DNA of 64,000 nt, taken from Hedera helix (Eukaryota > Streptophyta > Magnoliopsida > Apiales > Araliaceae). Shown here in pieces: positions 12,426-24,899 of the stretch (position 1 is the first letter of the stretch; the number at the start of each line of letters is the position of its first letter). A program made the translations under genes and the position numbers. The stretch lies in the NCBI GenBank assembly GCA_947179155.2, contig OX359266.1, positions 20,982,598 through 21,046,597 of the forward strand, written 5' to 3'. The notes beneath the pieces were generated by a model. It was not told the origin of the DNA and did no database searches. It was given only the letters and a program-made list of their open reading frames with translations.

Positions 12426-13611
12426 ATGACCCCTAGTTGTTTAAATATTGCCCTGATCAAATCATTAGGAGGTGTGTACCCGACCATGAGTTTAGGAGTG
12501 TCTTATCAGTTTGTCATGACCAAGTTTATGGAGGACATTTTGGAGGTAAAAAGACGGGTGCCAAAGTTCTCTAGTGTGGTTTTTATTAGCCTAGTCTATT
12601 CAAGGATGCCACAAAATTTTGTGCCAATTGCAATAGGTGTCAACATTTAGGAAGGATCACTAGGAGGAGTATGATGCCAATGCACCCCATTCTAGTCATT
12701 GAGTTGTTTGATGTGTGGGGGATAGATTTTATGGGTCCATTTCCAAATTCTTTTGGAAATCTGTACATTATACTTGCGGTTGATTACGTGACTAAGTGGG
12801 TATAAGCTATACCAACCAAGACCAATGACAATAAGGTTGTTGTCAAATTTCTGAAAGATAATATTTTTTCTCGCTTTGGTACCCCTAGGACTATAATCAG
12901 TGATCAAGGAAAATATTTTCACAATCAGCCATTTGAATCCTTGTTGAAAAAATATTCCATCACCCATAAGCTTGTCACACCATATCACCATCAAACAAGT
13001 GCTCAAGTAGAAGTCTAGAATAGGCATATCAAACAAATCTTGAAAAAAACGGTGAGTTCTAATAGAAAAAACTGGTCCTTAAATTTGTTAGATGCATTGT
13101 GGGCTTACCGTACTGCCTTTAAGACTAACTTAGGAATGTCACCATATAGGCTTGTGTTTGGAAAAGCTTGTCACTTACATGTGGAACTTGAACATCGTGC
13201 TTTATGGGCTATAAAATAGTTAAATTTTGATATGTCCACTTGTGGGAGTCATAGACAATTGTAATTGAATGAGTTGGACAGGATTAAGAATGATGCTTAC
13301 GAAAATGCTAAAATTTACAAGGAAAGAACAAAAGTGTTTCATGATAAATCAATTTTGAGAAAATCATTTTCACCTGGTCAAAAAGTTCTCTTGTATAACT
13401 CTAGCTGCATCTATTTCCTGACAAATTGCGTTCTAGATGGGATGGACCTTTTGTAGTAAAGGTAGTTTACCCTCACGGGGCAGTTGATATTGAAAATCCA
13501 AAAAATAGTGAAATTTTCAAAGTTAATGGTCAACAACTCAAACCCTTTTTAGAAATGTCGAACGAAACAAAGGAGGTGATGGACCTTATTGACCCACACT
13601 ATTCCGAATGA
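12426..13611 (+). pseudogene. gypsy integrase, degenerate
   Basis: Would insert the DNA copy into the genome. The N-terminal zinc-binding His/Cys region is recognisable at about 12510-12650, ending in a C-x2-C pair, but in a different frame from the ATG-started piece. The catalytic D,D-35-E triad is preserved in one frame: Asp at 12725-12727 (GIDFMG), Asp at 12902-12904 (SDQG) and Glu at 13010-13012, with exactly 35 residues between the last two. A TAG follows at 13016-13018, and a further stop lies at about 12804. The C-terminal part runs 13265-13611 with a frame change near 13430. No chromodomain was recognised, in keeping with a non-chromovirus lineage. Confidence 0.88.
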
Positions 13612-14834
13612 CTGAAACTGCACTTGTAATTGTAAGTTTTGTATATATATTTCTCTTTTGTAGCGAATTTTCATCCCATTCCTGCCCACCATACGAGGTA
13701 CAATTTCTTTTATTTCTTTGTTCTTTATTCTTCATTTGCATACATTGCGGACAATGCATGATTTAGATATGGGGGAGTTATGCATTTTTATTTATTTTTT
13801 AGGAAACTAATTCTTTTTACATTAATAAAAATGAAAAAATTGAAAAATTGTTTAACTTTTTGGTAGTTGAATTATTTCTAATAAGTTTATGTGGAGTAAA
13901 AAACTTTGAGTAGGATTAAAAGATTTAGAACTCTTGAACCTTTGATAAGATACAAAGTCCTAGTTTGAAATGTCATCTTGAATAAAATTAAAATTCATAT
14001 TCATTTTTGCACTTCACATTCGTATTAATTCTTAGTTGTGGGGTATAAACTATGAGTCAAGTAATTTCAAGAAAAAAATTAGAAATAATGCAACGAGATG
14101 GAGCGTAAAAAGCATTCGTTGCAAGAAAAGAAAAAAAAAAGTTAAAAAATAATAAATACTGCTTCAATGCCCATTGAGTAAAAGAAAAATCATGTTGAAA
14201 AGTATAATGGATATAAGTAGCTTAACTAGTCTGATTTTTGTGGCCTTTGTTACTCGAGTTAGTAAGCCATTAGGGGTGTCTTTACACCTAGTGTCCTAAA
14301 ACTAACTGGTTTAGGAGTTATTGGTTAAACGCTCGTTATATGGGTAACTCTAAAGAGCTTAAGAAAAATAGACATTGCACAAGTCAAGAATAAAAAAAAT
14401 AGAAAAAGAAAAAATTGAGTTTGTTTGATTTTTATGGTAAAAGTCCCTACTAAGAATTACATCACATACACATGCATGCATCACATGGAATTAATTTTAT
14501 AAAAGATGGTATTTAGAATGAAGATGGAGTATTTTTGATAAGGTGAAAGTGTGATTTTGAATTTGATCTTATTTAAGTGTAATGCCCATGAATACTTAGA
14601 AGTTTTCTTTCGATTTCATAATTGGCTAAACTCAAAAAGATTTTTATTTTATTTTGAATTTTGTGGATATATTCACTGCAAACCCTCGCGAGACACAACT
14701 CGTCCACTTAGGTTAACCTTTAGGTTTAAAGGCTTTGTGCGCATGCTAAGTGCAATCGTGTTTCCTACGAAAATGAGGTATTTATAATTTGTTTTGAGTT
14801 TGTTTTCTTTTTGTTTTACTCGAGGACGAGTAAA
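13612..14834 (+). other. 3' spacer of gypsy element, no env-like gene
   Basis: About 1.2 kb between integrase and the purine tract. Athila-type elements often carry an extra env-like frame here, but none is seen. The 78-codon frame at 14551-14787 lacks any recognisable domain or transmembrane helix. Confidence 0.6.
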
Positions 14835-14853
14835 AGCTAGGTATGGGGGTATT
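14835..14853 (+). other. Polypurine tract of gypsy element
   Basis: Purine-rich AGCTAGGTATGGGGGTATT directly upstream of the 3' LTR, preceded by CGAGGACGAG. This arrangement is common in plant gypsy elements and would prime plus-strand DNA synthesis. Confidence 0.75.
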
Positions 14854-15974
14854 TGATAGACATATAATTATGCATTTTAATATTCTTATTTTTATTATTT
14901 TATATGTTTATTTTATTTAATTAATACATTTTATTTTGTTTTGCAGGAAATATATAAATAATTGAAGTTGAGTTGAAAAATGAGTTCTAGAAGCTATCAA
15001 GTTGTTTTTTATTTGGACTCCAATAAAGAGTTGGAAGATTACTATGTAGAAGTTGAAGTCAAAAAGGAAATAAGAGTTCAAGTTATTCCAAATTAGATTA
15101 GGGTTTAATTTATTTTCTTTATAAATAGGAGTCTTATTTTAGAGAAAAGTCATATAATATTTTCTTTTTCTTTTTTTAAGTTTCGGTAGGAACAATGAGC
15201 ATAGCAGGGAGTCTTTTCTTTTATTCTTTCAAGTCTAATAATCGGCAGCTTTTGTTACCTTTTGTTACTTTTTGTTACCTTTTGTTACATTCTTTATTAG
15301 TTTTATAAATTTCTCTTTAATTATTCTATTATTTTTTATTTTATTCTATGCAATTTATATTAGTAGTTTTAATTATAAATTCCATGGATAGCTAAATTTC
15401 TAATATCTAGGATGAAGATGAAACTATGTATATTGCATATTAATTATTTTCTTTCCATTCTGATATTAATGTCTAATTGTTTGTTCATTTAAATTATAGC
15501 TTCGCGCATAATTCGTTTTTGGTTCTATAATAATTATGAGGTTTTGATAGGTTATTGTTAAGTTATGAGTTTTTTATAATTCATACTTGCTCAATGAAGT
15601 TTTGACGAGTTAAAGTTAACCCTTAAATTTTCATAATCTATGCTTGCTCATATTAATTATATGAATCACTACTATTTTTAAATAGGAGAAAAAATAATTA
15701 GAAATTAATTAAGAAAATGAATAATTTAATTATTATGTTAGTATTTAGTGGATTCGGATTCCTATGTAGTTTTTCTCATTATTAGTTTTCGTTATTAATT
15801 TTTAATTTGCATTATTTAGTTAAGTAATTATCTCAACCATTTTTAATTTCTAATTTGTTTGGACAATAAATTAAGGGAACATTGGAATTAATTTAGTCTT
15901 TATGGTTCGACCTGTACTTGCCCGTTCTTCAATTTTACGCTGATCACTTGCAATTACTATTTTTTATCACATCA
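14854..15974 (+). repeat. 3' LTR of gypsy element
   Basis: Direct repeat of 6194-7311, starting TGATAGACA and ending TTATCACATCA, and followed by the GATAC target duplication at 15975-15979. It retains the TATAAATAG box at 15120-15128. Confidence 0.93.
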
Positions 15975-15979
15975 GATAC

Positions 15980-16456
15980 AATGTAATGAAATATAAAGCA
16001 TATATGAGTATAGTGGTTGGCCCCCACCCCCCTTGTAGCATCATGAATTACTAAAGTGCAGTTTAATTTTAGTTGAATAGAGTTGAATGTCTGAATCGGT
16101 CAGTCATTCAATATATTTATTTTTGACTGAATGGTTAAATCGGTCAGATTTTTGTAACAAACACCTCTGAGAAATACCAATGAAACATGTAGGGTGAATA
16201 GAAGATGGTGCGGGGAAGTTGAATTTTAAACAAGAGTTTGAAAACCTTTATAAGATTCCTCCTTATCATAGACATATACAGATGTCCAGTCCCTTTCCAT
16301 TATAGTTCATTTTCCTTATTTTTCTCCTTACCCTATAAGTTGGATGGTTTTAGTCCCTTTTTATTTGTGTATAGATCCTTTGCATGAGGTTAGTTACATC
16401 ATCTTTCCTTGATAAATTATTGATTATATATCATAAACGAATACATAAAAATATTA
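15980..16456. other. Intergenic DNA, nothing recognised
   Basis: Between the gypsy element and a MITE. It contains a C-run-rich patch near 16020 and no supported coding or RNA feature. Confidence 0.5.
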
Positions 16457-16714
16457 CCTCTTTTCTAAATTATAAGATTAATTTTGATTTTTTTCAAATT
16501 AATTTTAAATATTTTTAAATTCAAAATTAACATAAATTCATTTAATTATTTTATGTCTATACAATTATGAATATCATAAATTACTTAAAAAGTACTAATA
16601 GTTATAAGATTTATTTTTTTCAAAACTTAAAATGAATCATGTAAATTTCAAATTTAAAAATATTTTACATTGATTTTTAAAAAGTCAATAATAATCTTAT
16701 AATTTAGAACCAAG
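16457..16714. mobile_element. Stowaway-like MITE
   Basis: Ends form an imperfect inverted repeat of about 35 bp: CCTCTTTTCTAAATTATAAG on the left, and CTTGGTTCTAAATTATAAG from the reverse-complemented right. Both are bordered by TA. The 258-bp AT-rich interior codes for nothing. Confidence 0.7.
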
Positions 16715-17503
16715 TAAATATATAATTATAAGGCACTTAGCCTAAATAATACAATATATAAGACGGTTAATATTGTTAGAAAGAAATAATATTGTCAAAT
16801 CAATAAGAGTTAAACAAGGTATTAAGTGTACTAGCTCATTGTCCCATGCCAAGCATAAGATTTATAATTATGTTTTATTTATTAAGTATAATTTATATTA
16901 TTAAATATACTCTTAATATTAGTTAAGTAATGATAGTGAAAAAATAATTACCGAACTGAAAAGAAAATTATATCTGTAGTTTTAAAACAGAACAAGTATT
17001 ACTTAAAAATCTTATATAAAGTGGTTTTAAAATGTTATTTTAATTATTATTTATTAAACTAGTTAGACATATAATCTTACCCAACAATGGTATTAATATT
17101 CGTTTTTAGTGTTAAATAAAATTATAATTTTATAAGTCAACTCAGTTGATAATCAACCAAAATATTCAGGTTAACTTTTACAATAAAACGTTATTTTTAC
17201 TATTATAATACAAATTCTTATCTATATCTTATGAGATATAATAAATATAAAAATATCAACTAATTAAATTAAATTATAATTTCATGAGTTAATTTAGTCA
17301 ACTCAGTCAACTCAGTTAAAAACCAACCAAAATATCCTAGTTAACTTATACAATAAAATATTGTTTCTGCTACTATAATAAGTAACAGATATAAATTTTG
17401 TAAAATTATCAGTAAATATTTATTTGCTCTGTTAAATATCATTTTTGCTATTATAATATCAATAACCATGTATAAGCAAATTGAATTGATCGACTATAAA
17501 GTC
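16715..17503. repeat. AT-rich spacer with diverged tandem repeats
   Basis: Blocks at about 17118-17230 and 17275-17395 share AACCAACCAAAATATxC, GTTAACTT and ACAATAAAA words in the same order, at a spacing of roughly 175 bp. A partial third copy lies near 17420-17470. Function unknown; no gene seen. Confidence 0.5.
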
Positions 17504-18800
17504 CAAACTATAACGACCCCGAAATTCGACAAATCTTATTACCTTAAATTTCATATTTATTATACATTATCTTCCTAAAGCCCAAATTTTGGTTCTTTAG
17601 TAAACCTTTAATCACCTTATTTAATCCGTTAATTGACTTTACATCATCAATTATCAAATTTTTCAGTATAATTTTTTTCCCACTATTCTATTAAAATATT
17701 TTGACATTTGAAATTTTTACATCTCGATCCTAGACCCGAGATCGCAACCTATACTTTTTCTTTTCTTTCATGATAAGTATTCTTGAATAATCAAAATACA
17801 TAATTAAACCTTATTTATCCAATCAGAATTCGACATATATATAACTCATGAATTATAACCACTCACTCTACTAATTTAACCATATCCAGTTTCTATATAT
17901 AAAAATATATATACAGCAATTACATTTGCAACTTTCACTAATATCGCACATAATCTCTAGTTATGATTTAATACTCCTGAAGTCTCATTTTTACTTGCAA
18001 AATTTATATTATGCAAGAATGAGCACTACGGCTCAGCAAGTTCAACAGTTTACACATAACACGTTTCAAATAACACATAACATAATATGTTCTGTGTGTG
18101 TCATACATCACATGTTGTGTTTTTTAGAAAGCAATATATTTCACGTGCATCATATCTAACTCAAATTAACAGTTGCCTAAATAAGACATTGCACAACTTC
18201 ACATATAGTCACATAATTGCACCGAATGCACATCGCGGTCATATCAACAATGGATCACATAACACATAATTTTATATGCATTTGAACAAAAGTTCATATA
18301 CAGTAACAGATAAACAATTAACATTAAGTACTGAAGAACTTGCTTCGATGTCGGAATTAAAAATTAACCAATTTATAATTCTTCTCGTACAATCTATAGT
18401 AAATCAATTAAATAATAATTGATTAGCACTGTAATATATTAATTTAATTAATATAAACACATTTAATGCGGACAAATCGGTTTGTCGGATAAAATCTAGC
18501 GTATTCGGTTGTCCGGACTTTTATTTAACACTTTTCTAATTTTTAATCTTACTAGATTAATATTTAAAATATTTAAATATTAATCTCAAATATTCAATAT
18601 TTTTGAAAAATATTAAATTTGATGCCCAAATATCATTTTTATATTTTTAGTATTTTTTTTATAATTTTTAAACATTTATTTTAATTGAAAATAATTTTTG
18701 ATGGCATTTTCGTAATTTCAGCAACTTCAGGGATACGCTTGGTATTTCCTTAAAAGCTCAGGAGCACGCTGGTCATTAACCAGCAGTGCGTCCGCGCCTT

Positions 18801-18818
18801 GCGTCCCCCCCCCCCCCC
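18801..18818 (+). repeat. C homopolymer
   Basis: Run of C within the GC-rich block of LTR A, prone to length error in assembly. Confidence 0.8.
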
Positions 18819-20569
18819 TTCGCCTACGTTGAACGGCGTCGTTTGGCCTGCTGGTTAAAAAAAGAAAAGTTGGTCGTCGCACATGGCAGCGACTCCCCTC
18901 TTTTCGCTCCCAAAAACGCTGTTGTTTTTAACCCGGCTCCGAAAAAAAATTAGCCGCTGCGCAATGTCCGGACGGCCCTTTTTTTTTCCTTCCTTTTTCG
19001 ATAACAGTAAGCCAACAAAACCAACAATTAAAACCATTTTTTTTATCATATTTTTCACAATATAATTACTCTAAACCTCATATAATCCATAAATACACAT
19101 CTAAAATTATATAGAACAATTATTCTAATTATTTACTAAATTTTTCACAAAATTAATTTATCACCAAAAATACTAAAATAATCCAAATAAAATAATTTTA
19201 TACCTTCCTTTATGCTTGAATATTTTCCTTTAAATCTTGTTGTATACTTTGATGGCACCAAAATTTCTTCCTCCTTGGTGGTGGTTTCGGATGACGTTGA
19301 TGGTGAAGAAGAAAGAGAGAGAGTGCGTTTTTTTTTTTTTTACTTTTGTTTTGTGCATATATTGTTTGCTTCTTCTTTTCTTTTCTTTTTTCTTTTTTTT
19401 ATTTTTTATCTCCATTTGCTTTTTAAGAGATCAACTTTCTAAAATTGGAAGACTCTTTCAAATCCACCACCTCACCATCCGGATTTAGCACAAAATCAAG
19501 CATAAAATATATTTTAATACATTATGTAGTTATTTCATGTAATAAATAATTTACATAATGTACTTAAAATATTTATTTTAATTCACTAAAATTCATAAAA
19601 TGATTTATAAATAATATTTATACCTTTTTAAGGTACTTTATTTGATAATTTTTGTACGCGCATAATGACATACATGTAATTATATGAGGTATTTTATACC
19701 TCCAAAATTAATAAAATAACATATACAACTTATAAAAATTAATTTTTATACTTTTTGGCTTCGTTATATGGACAACATGTTTAATCAACATGTTTACGTT
19801 TCTAATATATTATTTTCCATTAAAAAAAATTCCATAAAACATTTATTCTTCTCATTTATTTTTCATTTCTTTATTATTTGACACACTTTATATATAAACT
19901 ATATAATAAAATATTGCACCATTTGTACCATTATATTTCTTTTCTTAATTAATGTACTCTGCTTATATAAATTATATAATCATTTTTATATAATTTATAT
20001 AATTATTATTTCCTTACCATTTACTTTAACTTTCTTATATAAATTATATAATTTATTATTATTATTATTATATACTTTATATAATTACATTCTCCTTTTT
20101 AAATAATTCCCAAAATTTCTCCATAATTATCGATTAATTATATAATCAATAATTATATCTTTATTAACTCTCTCATTATTTTCTATTTTCTTCATTACTC
20201 ATTACATTTTATGTAAACTATACAATAACATATTGTACAATTTATATAATTTTTCTTTCATCCTCAATTAATTGAATCCTCTTATGTAAATTATATAATT
20301 ATTCTTATATAATTTATATAATTATTATTTCATTAATATTTTACTTAAATTTTCTTATATAAATTATATAATTTATTATTATATAATTTATATAATTACT
20401 TTTTTCTCTTAAAATTTCTAAACTTTCATCATAATTATTGATTAATTATATAATCAATAACTTTCAATTTTACTAATTCCCTCTTTAGTTTTTCCTTAAA
20501 ATTTGAATTAATTTAATTATTAATCCCTTTATCTCCATAATCAATAAAAATTTATCAATATAACAATTG

Positions 20570-20570
<1 letters not shown>

Positions 20571-20660
<90 letters not shown>
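20571..20660 (+). repeat. (AC)n-(AT)n microsatellite
   Basis: About 19 AC units followed by about 26 AT units inside LTR A. Likely to be polymorphic. Confidence 0.95.
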
Positions 20661-20662
<2 letters not shown>

Positions 20663-20978
20663 ACTTCATATACCTCACATTATCACGTAATACCATTTAA
20701 ATAACAATTTATGCACCTCCGCAACTATTTTAAATATTAACAATTTAATTGTACAATTACATAAAATTTCTCTTATTCTTCATAAATTATTTTTAAACAA
20801 TTTATTTACTTTTCAATTTTGTTAATTTAACACAATTTATCACTATCTTTGTATAGATTTAATTTATCAATTAAATTTCATCACACACTTTAAATCACAT
20901 AAAATATATCAACCATAAATAATTTAAAACAACCTTAATAATTTTGTTAATTAAATTATTATTTAATACTATTAAAAT

Positions 20979-23900
20979 TGTGACGACCCCAAATTCGGGT
21001 TCCATAATCTCGAGTTTAGTTCTCACTAATCAACACATTACTAACAATTAAATACATACATTGCATTTAAATATCGCGGAAAAATACATATTGGTTCCCT
21101 TACAAAAAGGTTACAATACCAGGGTCTATTAACCTTAATATAAACAGTTCATATCATAAGGAATTACAAAAGGTTTAGCAACAGTAAACACAAATTTAAG
21201 CATCTAATTAGCATGCATAAACTAACTTAAGCTCTGGCCTTTCCTTTTCCCTTATCTTTCTTTGAGCAATCAGGATTATCTGAAAAATGGTTCATGATAT
21301 AGCAAGAATGAGCAACTAGTTTGCTCAACAAGTTTAGAACAATCATATAGATTTAATATATCATGAATGAATGGGAAATATCATCAATGATTCAACAATA
21401 GATATAACAATTGTGAATGAAACAGGATTCAAATTTTAATAAACAGAATATTTGAATCTTAAAATGCTGAGTGGTCACTAAGGACCCTGAACTAACGAGG
21501 GTATAATAGAGTTTCCTCTGACCCTTTGAGTTGTTTGGTTTTCAAGGGGATCAGCCTATTCAACCCGCTGTATATGCATTACATTTAGTCACTGACGCCC
21601 AAAGTCGGTTTCCCGACACAAAATCCCCTAATTTAGGGTTGTTCAATTCTCAGACTTAATATAAGAAATCCGCACCCAACAATGGTTTGAATAAGCTTTT
21701 AAAAGTATTCAAGTATTGAATTTATAAACGAAATGTCTAGCTGAACTATTAGCTTTTGATATTTTTAATACAGTTCATGAATCAAGAACTAATAAGCTTC
21801 AAGTGTACTAATTGCGATTTTATAAACAATATGGATGTCGGATAATTTTAAATAATTAAACCACTTCAAGCTTTGACAATAAATACAAGTATAGAAACTT
21901 GTTCAGCAATAAATGAGTAGGGTTAGAGAACTTGCCTGTCTGCTCAGTTACAATAATTGTTTAGCTTTAACTAACTTGCTTTGAAAGACCTAACATTAAT
22001 AAAGTCGGTCTAATAATTAGTACGGCGTATTTGCATAACTATACGCTTAATAATGAACTTATTTACCACACATAAGTACTAACACATAATTTACATTAGT
22101 CAAAACAATATTATTAACCTTATAGACCCTTAATCATTTTAGGTTAATAATTTAATAAGTTAGAAAATATTTTTCTTAAGTGTTGGACACTTATTAAACC
22201 CTTAAACAACTTATTACAATTGTTTAATTAACTCATAATTAAATTCAATTTATTTTATTAACTCAATCTCTATTTAATTACTATTTAATCTTGATTAAAT
22301 AGAAATTAATTAATTAACTCTAGTTATTATTTAAAATAAATAATAACTAATTGTACTTACTTATTATTTAATTATAATTAAATAATAAATAATTATTGAC
22401 TTAATTTTTAACCTTCTTTAATTTAATATTAATCAACCAATAATTAACTAAGTAATTAACCTTACTTATTATTTAAGGAGATTAAATAATAGTTTACTAA
22501 TCTTAATCCTCTTTAATTATTATTTAAGGTTAATTAAATAATAATTAATTATTTAATTAATTTTAATTATTATTTAAGGTTAAATAATAATCAAATCATT
22601 CTTATTTATTATTTAAATTAAATAATAAATTATTACTCTAATAACTTAATTTTCATTAATCGTTATTTAATGCTAATTAAATAATAATTAATTACTTAAT
22701 TATCCTTATTTATTATTTAATAATATTTAAATAATTAATAATTAATTTATAAATTCTATCTCTCTTTAAGTATTATTTAATAGGAATTAAATAATAATAT
22801 CATCTTTATTTATTATTAACATTTAAAATAATAAATAAATAATAAATTTATTAACTTAACCATGATTTAGCTAACTAGATTAATATTTAAAATATTTAAA
22901 TATTAAACTTAATGAAAAATATCCCCCCCAATATTATTTTTGTATTATAATTATTTTTGTTATAATTTTAAATTAGTTTTTAAATATTTAAATTATTTAA
23001 ATTTAACCCGAATGGCATTTCCGTAAATAATTTGAAAACTGAACCGAGGGCAGAATGGTCATTTCGTCGAAAAAAACACGAAGGGGCATAAATATAATTT
23101 CTCCAGAAAAATAAATACCGCGCAGGGCGCGCGTTACAAGTTTTTCGGACCAAAACGACGTCGTTTTTGAAAGGCCGGAAATGACCTCCGCGCATAACGC
23201 GCGGAGTAATTTCCTACCGACGCCAAACGACGACGTTTGGCTCCGCGTCGTTAGGTGAACAGTGGTACGCGCGCATTGCGCGGCCAAATGCTTTTTTTTT
23301 CTTCCTCAGCAGATTGTGAACAGTGCATCCATTAAATGAAATTATACCTTCAATAAATCTTTAACTCCTCAATAAAAATCCAAAAAAATTACCAATCACC
23401 TTATATTAATTTATAACATGAAAAAATTAATTTTTCATGATTTAATAACATATTTTTTTATAAAAAATTTTACATCACATAAACTACTATAAATCATAAC
23501 TTTTCGTGTATAACTCCATTTTGAGTGATTCAAACTTTGTTTTTCTCATGATTTAATGTTCTATAATATTAGAACATCAAACCTAAGTTTTATAAAAATA
23601 TTTTTGGACATAAATTCCAAAACTTGTTTACACACTATTAAACACATATTTTAGCATATAAAATATACCAAAATACAAACCAAACCTATTAAACTCAAGC
23701 ATGACATAAATATTACAACTACACATTAATAACTATATTAACATGTTTATACTAACATGGTGATTTATATAATTTAAAAACAAAACTTTATTTAAAATAA
23801 CCATTACCTTGATTTAATGGCTATTCTTCTTTTTCTTCCAAAATAAGTTGTGAAGGAAGATGACATGAACCAAGACTCCTTCTCTTCTCTTAGTATTTTG

Positions 23901-24864
23901 CTCTCAAATTTTCTCACCCTCTCAAATGCTCTCTAGCTCTCTCTTTTGTTTGAAAATAAAAGATGAGAAATGACTTTCAAAAGCTACTAAATTGTAAGTA
24001 TACTTGCAAATATGATAGATACATAATATATCTAATAATTTAGCTCATGCCCCTATATGGATACTTACACAAGAAAGCTAGCCATGACTTAGTTGGTGAA
24101 AAGAAGCATGGTCCATGTATTTTAAAAAATCAAACAAGCAATCCTTAATTAAATAAATGAAAAATAAAAATAATTCAAAACATCACTTTTTCTCTCTCCT
24201 CTCCAACATATCGGCTGATAGCTTTTATTTTGTCCCAAATTCATTGTCACATTTCACTTTTTAAATAATTAATAGTTTAATTAAGTATTTTTCAAGTGGG
24301 TCAATCATTGGGCTTTAATTTAAAATACCAATTGGGCTTCTATTAAATTGCTTGGGCTACTAAATTGTCAAATTTTATTATTCTCCACTTGGGCTACTAA
24401 TTGACCCATGTTGGATTAATTTAATAATTTACACATTAATTATTCAATCCATGATTAAATAAATAATTATATTGAATAAATAATTAAATATTCTAACCCA
24501 TAAGTATTAAATTACTAAATGGACTAATAAATATTATTATTAATATTTCACATTATTTACATTAATTAATAATCATATTAATTAATTTATTATATTTAAT
24601 TCACTCATTATATTCAATTTAATTGAATATTTAATTAATAGGAAACTTATCAATTATTTTGATATTAAAACTTTAGGGTTTGTTCACTAATTTAATAACA
24701 TATTAGTGACCCCCTTTAATTAATTTTAGTAATTAATTACATAATTATTTAATCACATAATTAATTAATCACATAAAAAGATTTAAATAATCTCGTAAAC
24801 TAACTCGTTGGAAATTAAATTAATAATTTAATTAATAAAGATGTGGAAATTCTAGGACATTACA
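20979..24864 (-). mobile_element. Solo LTR B, nested in LTR A
   Basis: Begins TGTGACGACCCC and ends GGACATTACA on the + strand, flanked by the perfect 5-bp duplication AAAAT (20974-20978, 24865-24869). On the minus strand it starts TGTAATGTCC and ends GTCGTCACA, a normal TG...CA LTR of 3.9 kb. A pyrimidine-rich tract at 23870-23970 (purine-rich on the minus strand) matches the leader of copy E. The GC-rich block at 23010-23285 holds a perfect 16-bp palindrome around GACGTC. Between 22190 and 22900 is extremely AT-rich sequence made of TTAATTATTTAA-like words. No coding domain. Confidence 0.88.
23152..23167. repeat. 16-bp ACGT-core palindrome in LTR B
   Basis: AAAACGACGTCGTTTT is a perfect palindrome with a GACGTC core, a class of site bound by plant bZIP factors. 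Related cores occur in LTR A at 18832-18844 and LTR C at 27584-27595. A regulatory role is inference. Confidence 0.6.
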
Positions 24865-24899
24865 AAAATAATCTCAAAAATTCGAGTCCTCACACAAAC

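Larger units (their letters stand above)
6194..15974 (+). mobile_element. Full-length Ty3/gypsy (Athila-type) element, inactive
   Basis: A complete 9.8-kb element bounded by direct LTRs (6194-7311, 14854-15974) and a 5-bp target duplication GATAC (6189-6193, 15975-15979). The order LTR, tRNA-Asp-like primer site, gag, protease, reverse transcriptase, RNase H, integrase, purine tract, LTR is that of Ty3/gypsy. The tRNA-Asp primer site and the gag and protease style fit the plant Athila lineage. Every coding domain is broken by stops or frameshifts, and key acidic residues of RT and RNase H are changed, so it cannot encode its own movement. In the first ~465 aligned LTR bases I counted about 24 differences (~5%), so insertion is not recent. 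There is no env-like frame in the 1.2 kb after integrase. Confidence 0.93.
17509..24894 (-). mobile_element. Solo LTR A (long-LTR family), interrupted by solo LTR B
   Basis: On the + strand LTR A begins TATAACGACCCC (a G-to-A change of the family TGT start) and ends TCCTCACA. A perfect 5-bp duplication CAAAC flanks it (17504-17508, 24895-24899). Removing the LTR B insertion leaves an LTR of about 3.5 kb. On the minus strand it starts TGTGAGGACTC. It shares with B and C a GC-rich block (18720-18965) containing AACGGCGTCGTTT, and a GAGCAC-x-CTCA(G/A)CAAGT motif near 18020. No coding domain. Orientation follows the family: copy E on the + strand has a TATA box followed by a purine-rich leader. 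Confidence 0.82.

Noticed and set aside
12692..13036. Minus-strand 114-codon frame
   Set aside because: It is the complement of the integrase catalytic core, whose D,D-35-E residues are visible on the + strand.
14551..14787. 78-codon frame as an env-like gene of the gypsy element
   Set aside because: Too short, no signal peptide, membrane helix or conserved domain. It is probably chance.
19212..19488. Overlapping Phe/Lys-rich frames in LTR A
   Set aside because: Composed of T/A runs in an LTR; no conserved domain.
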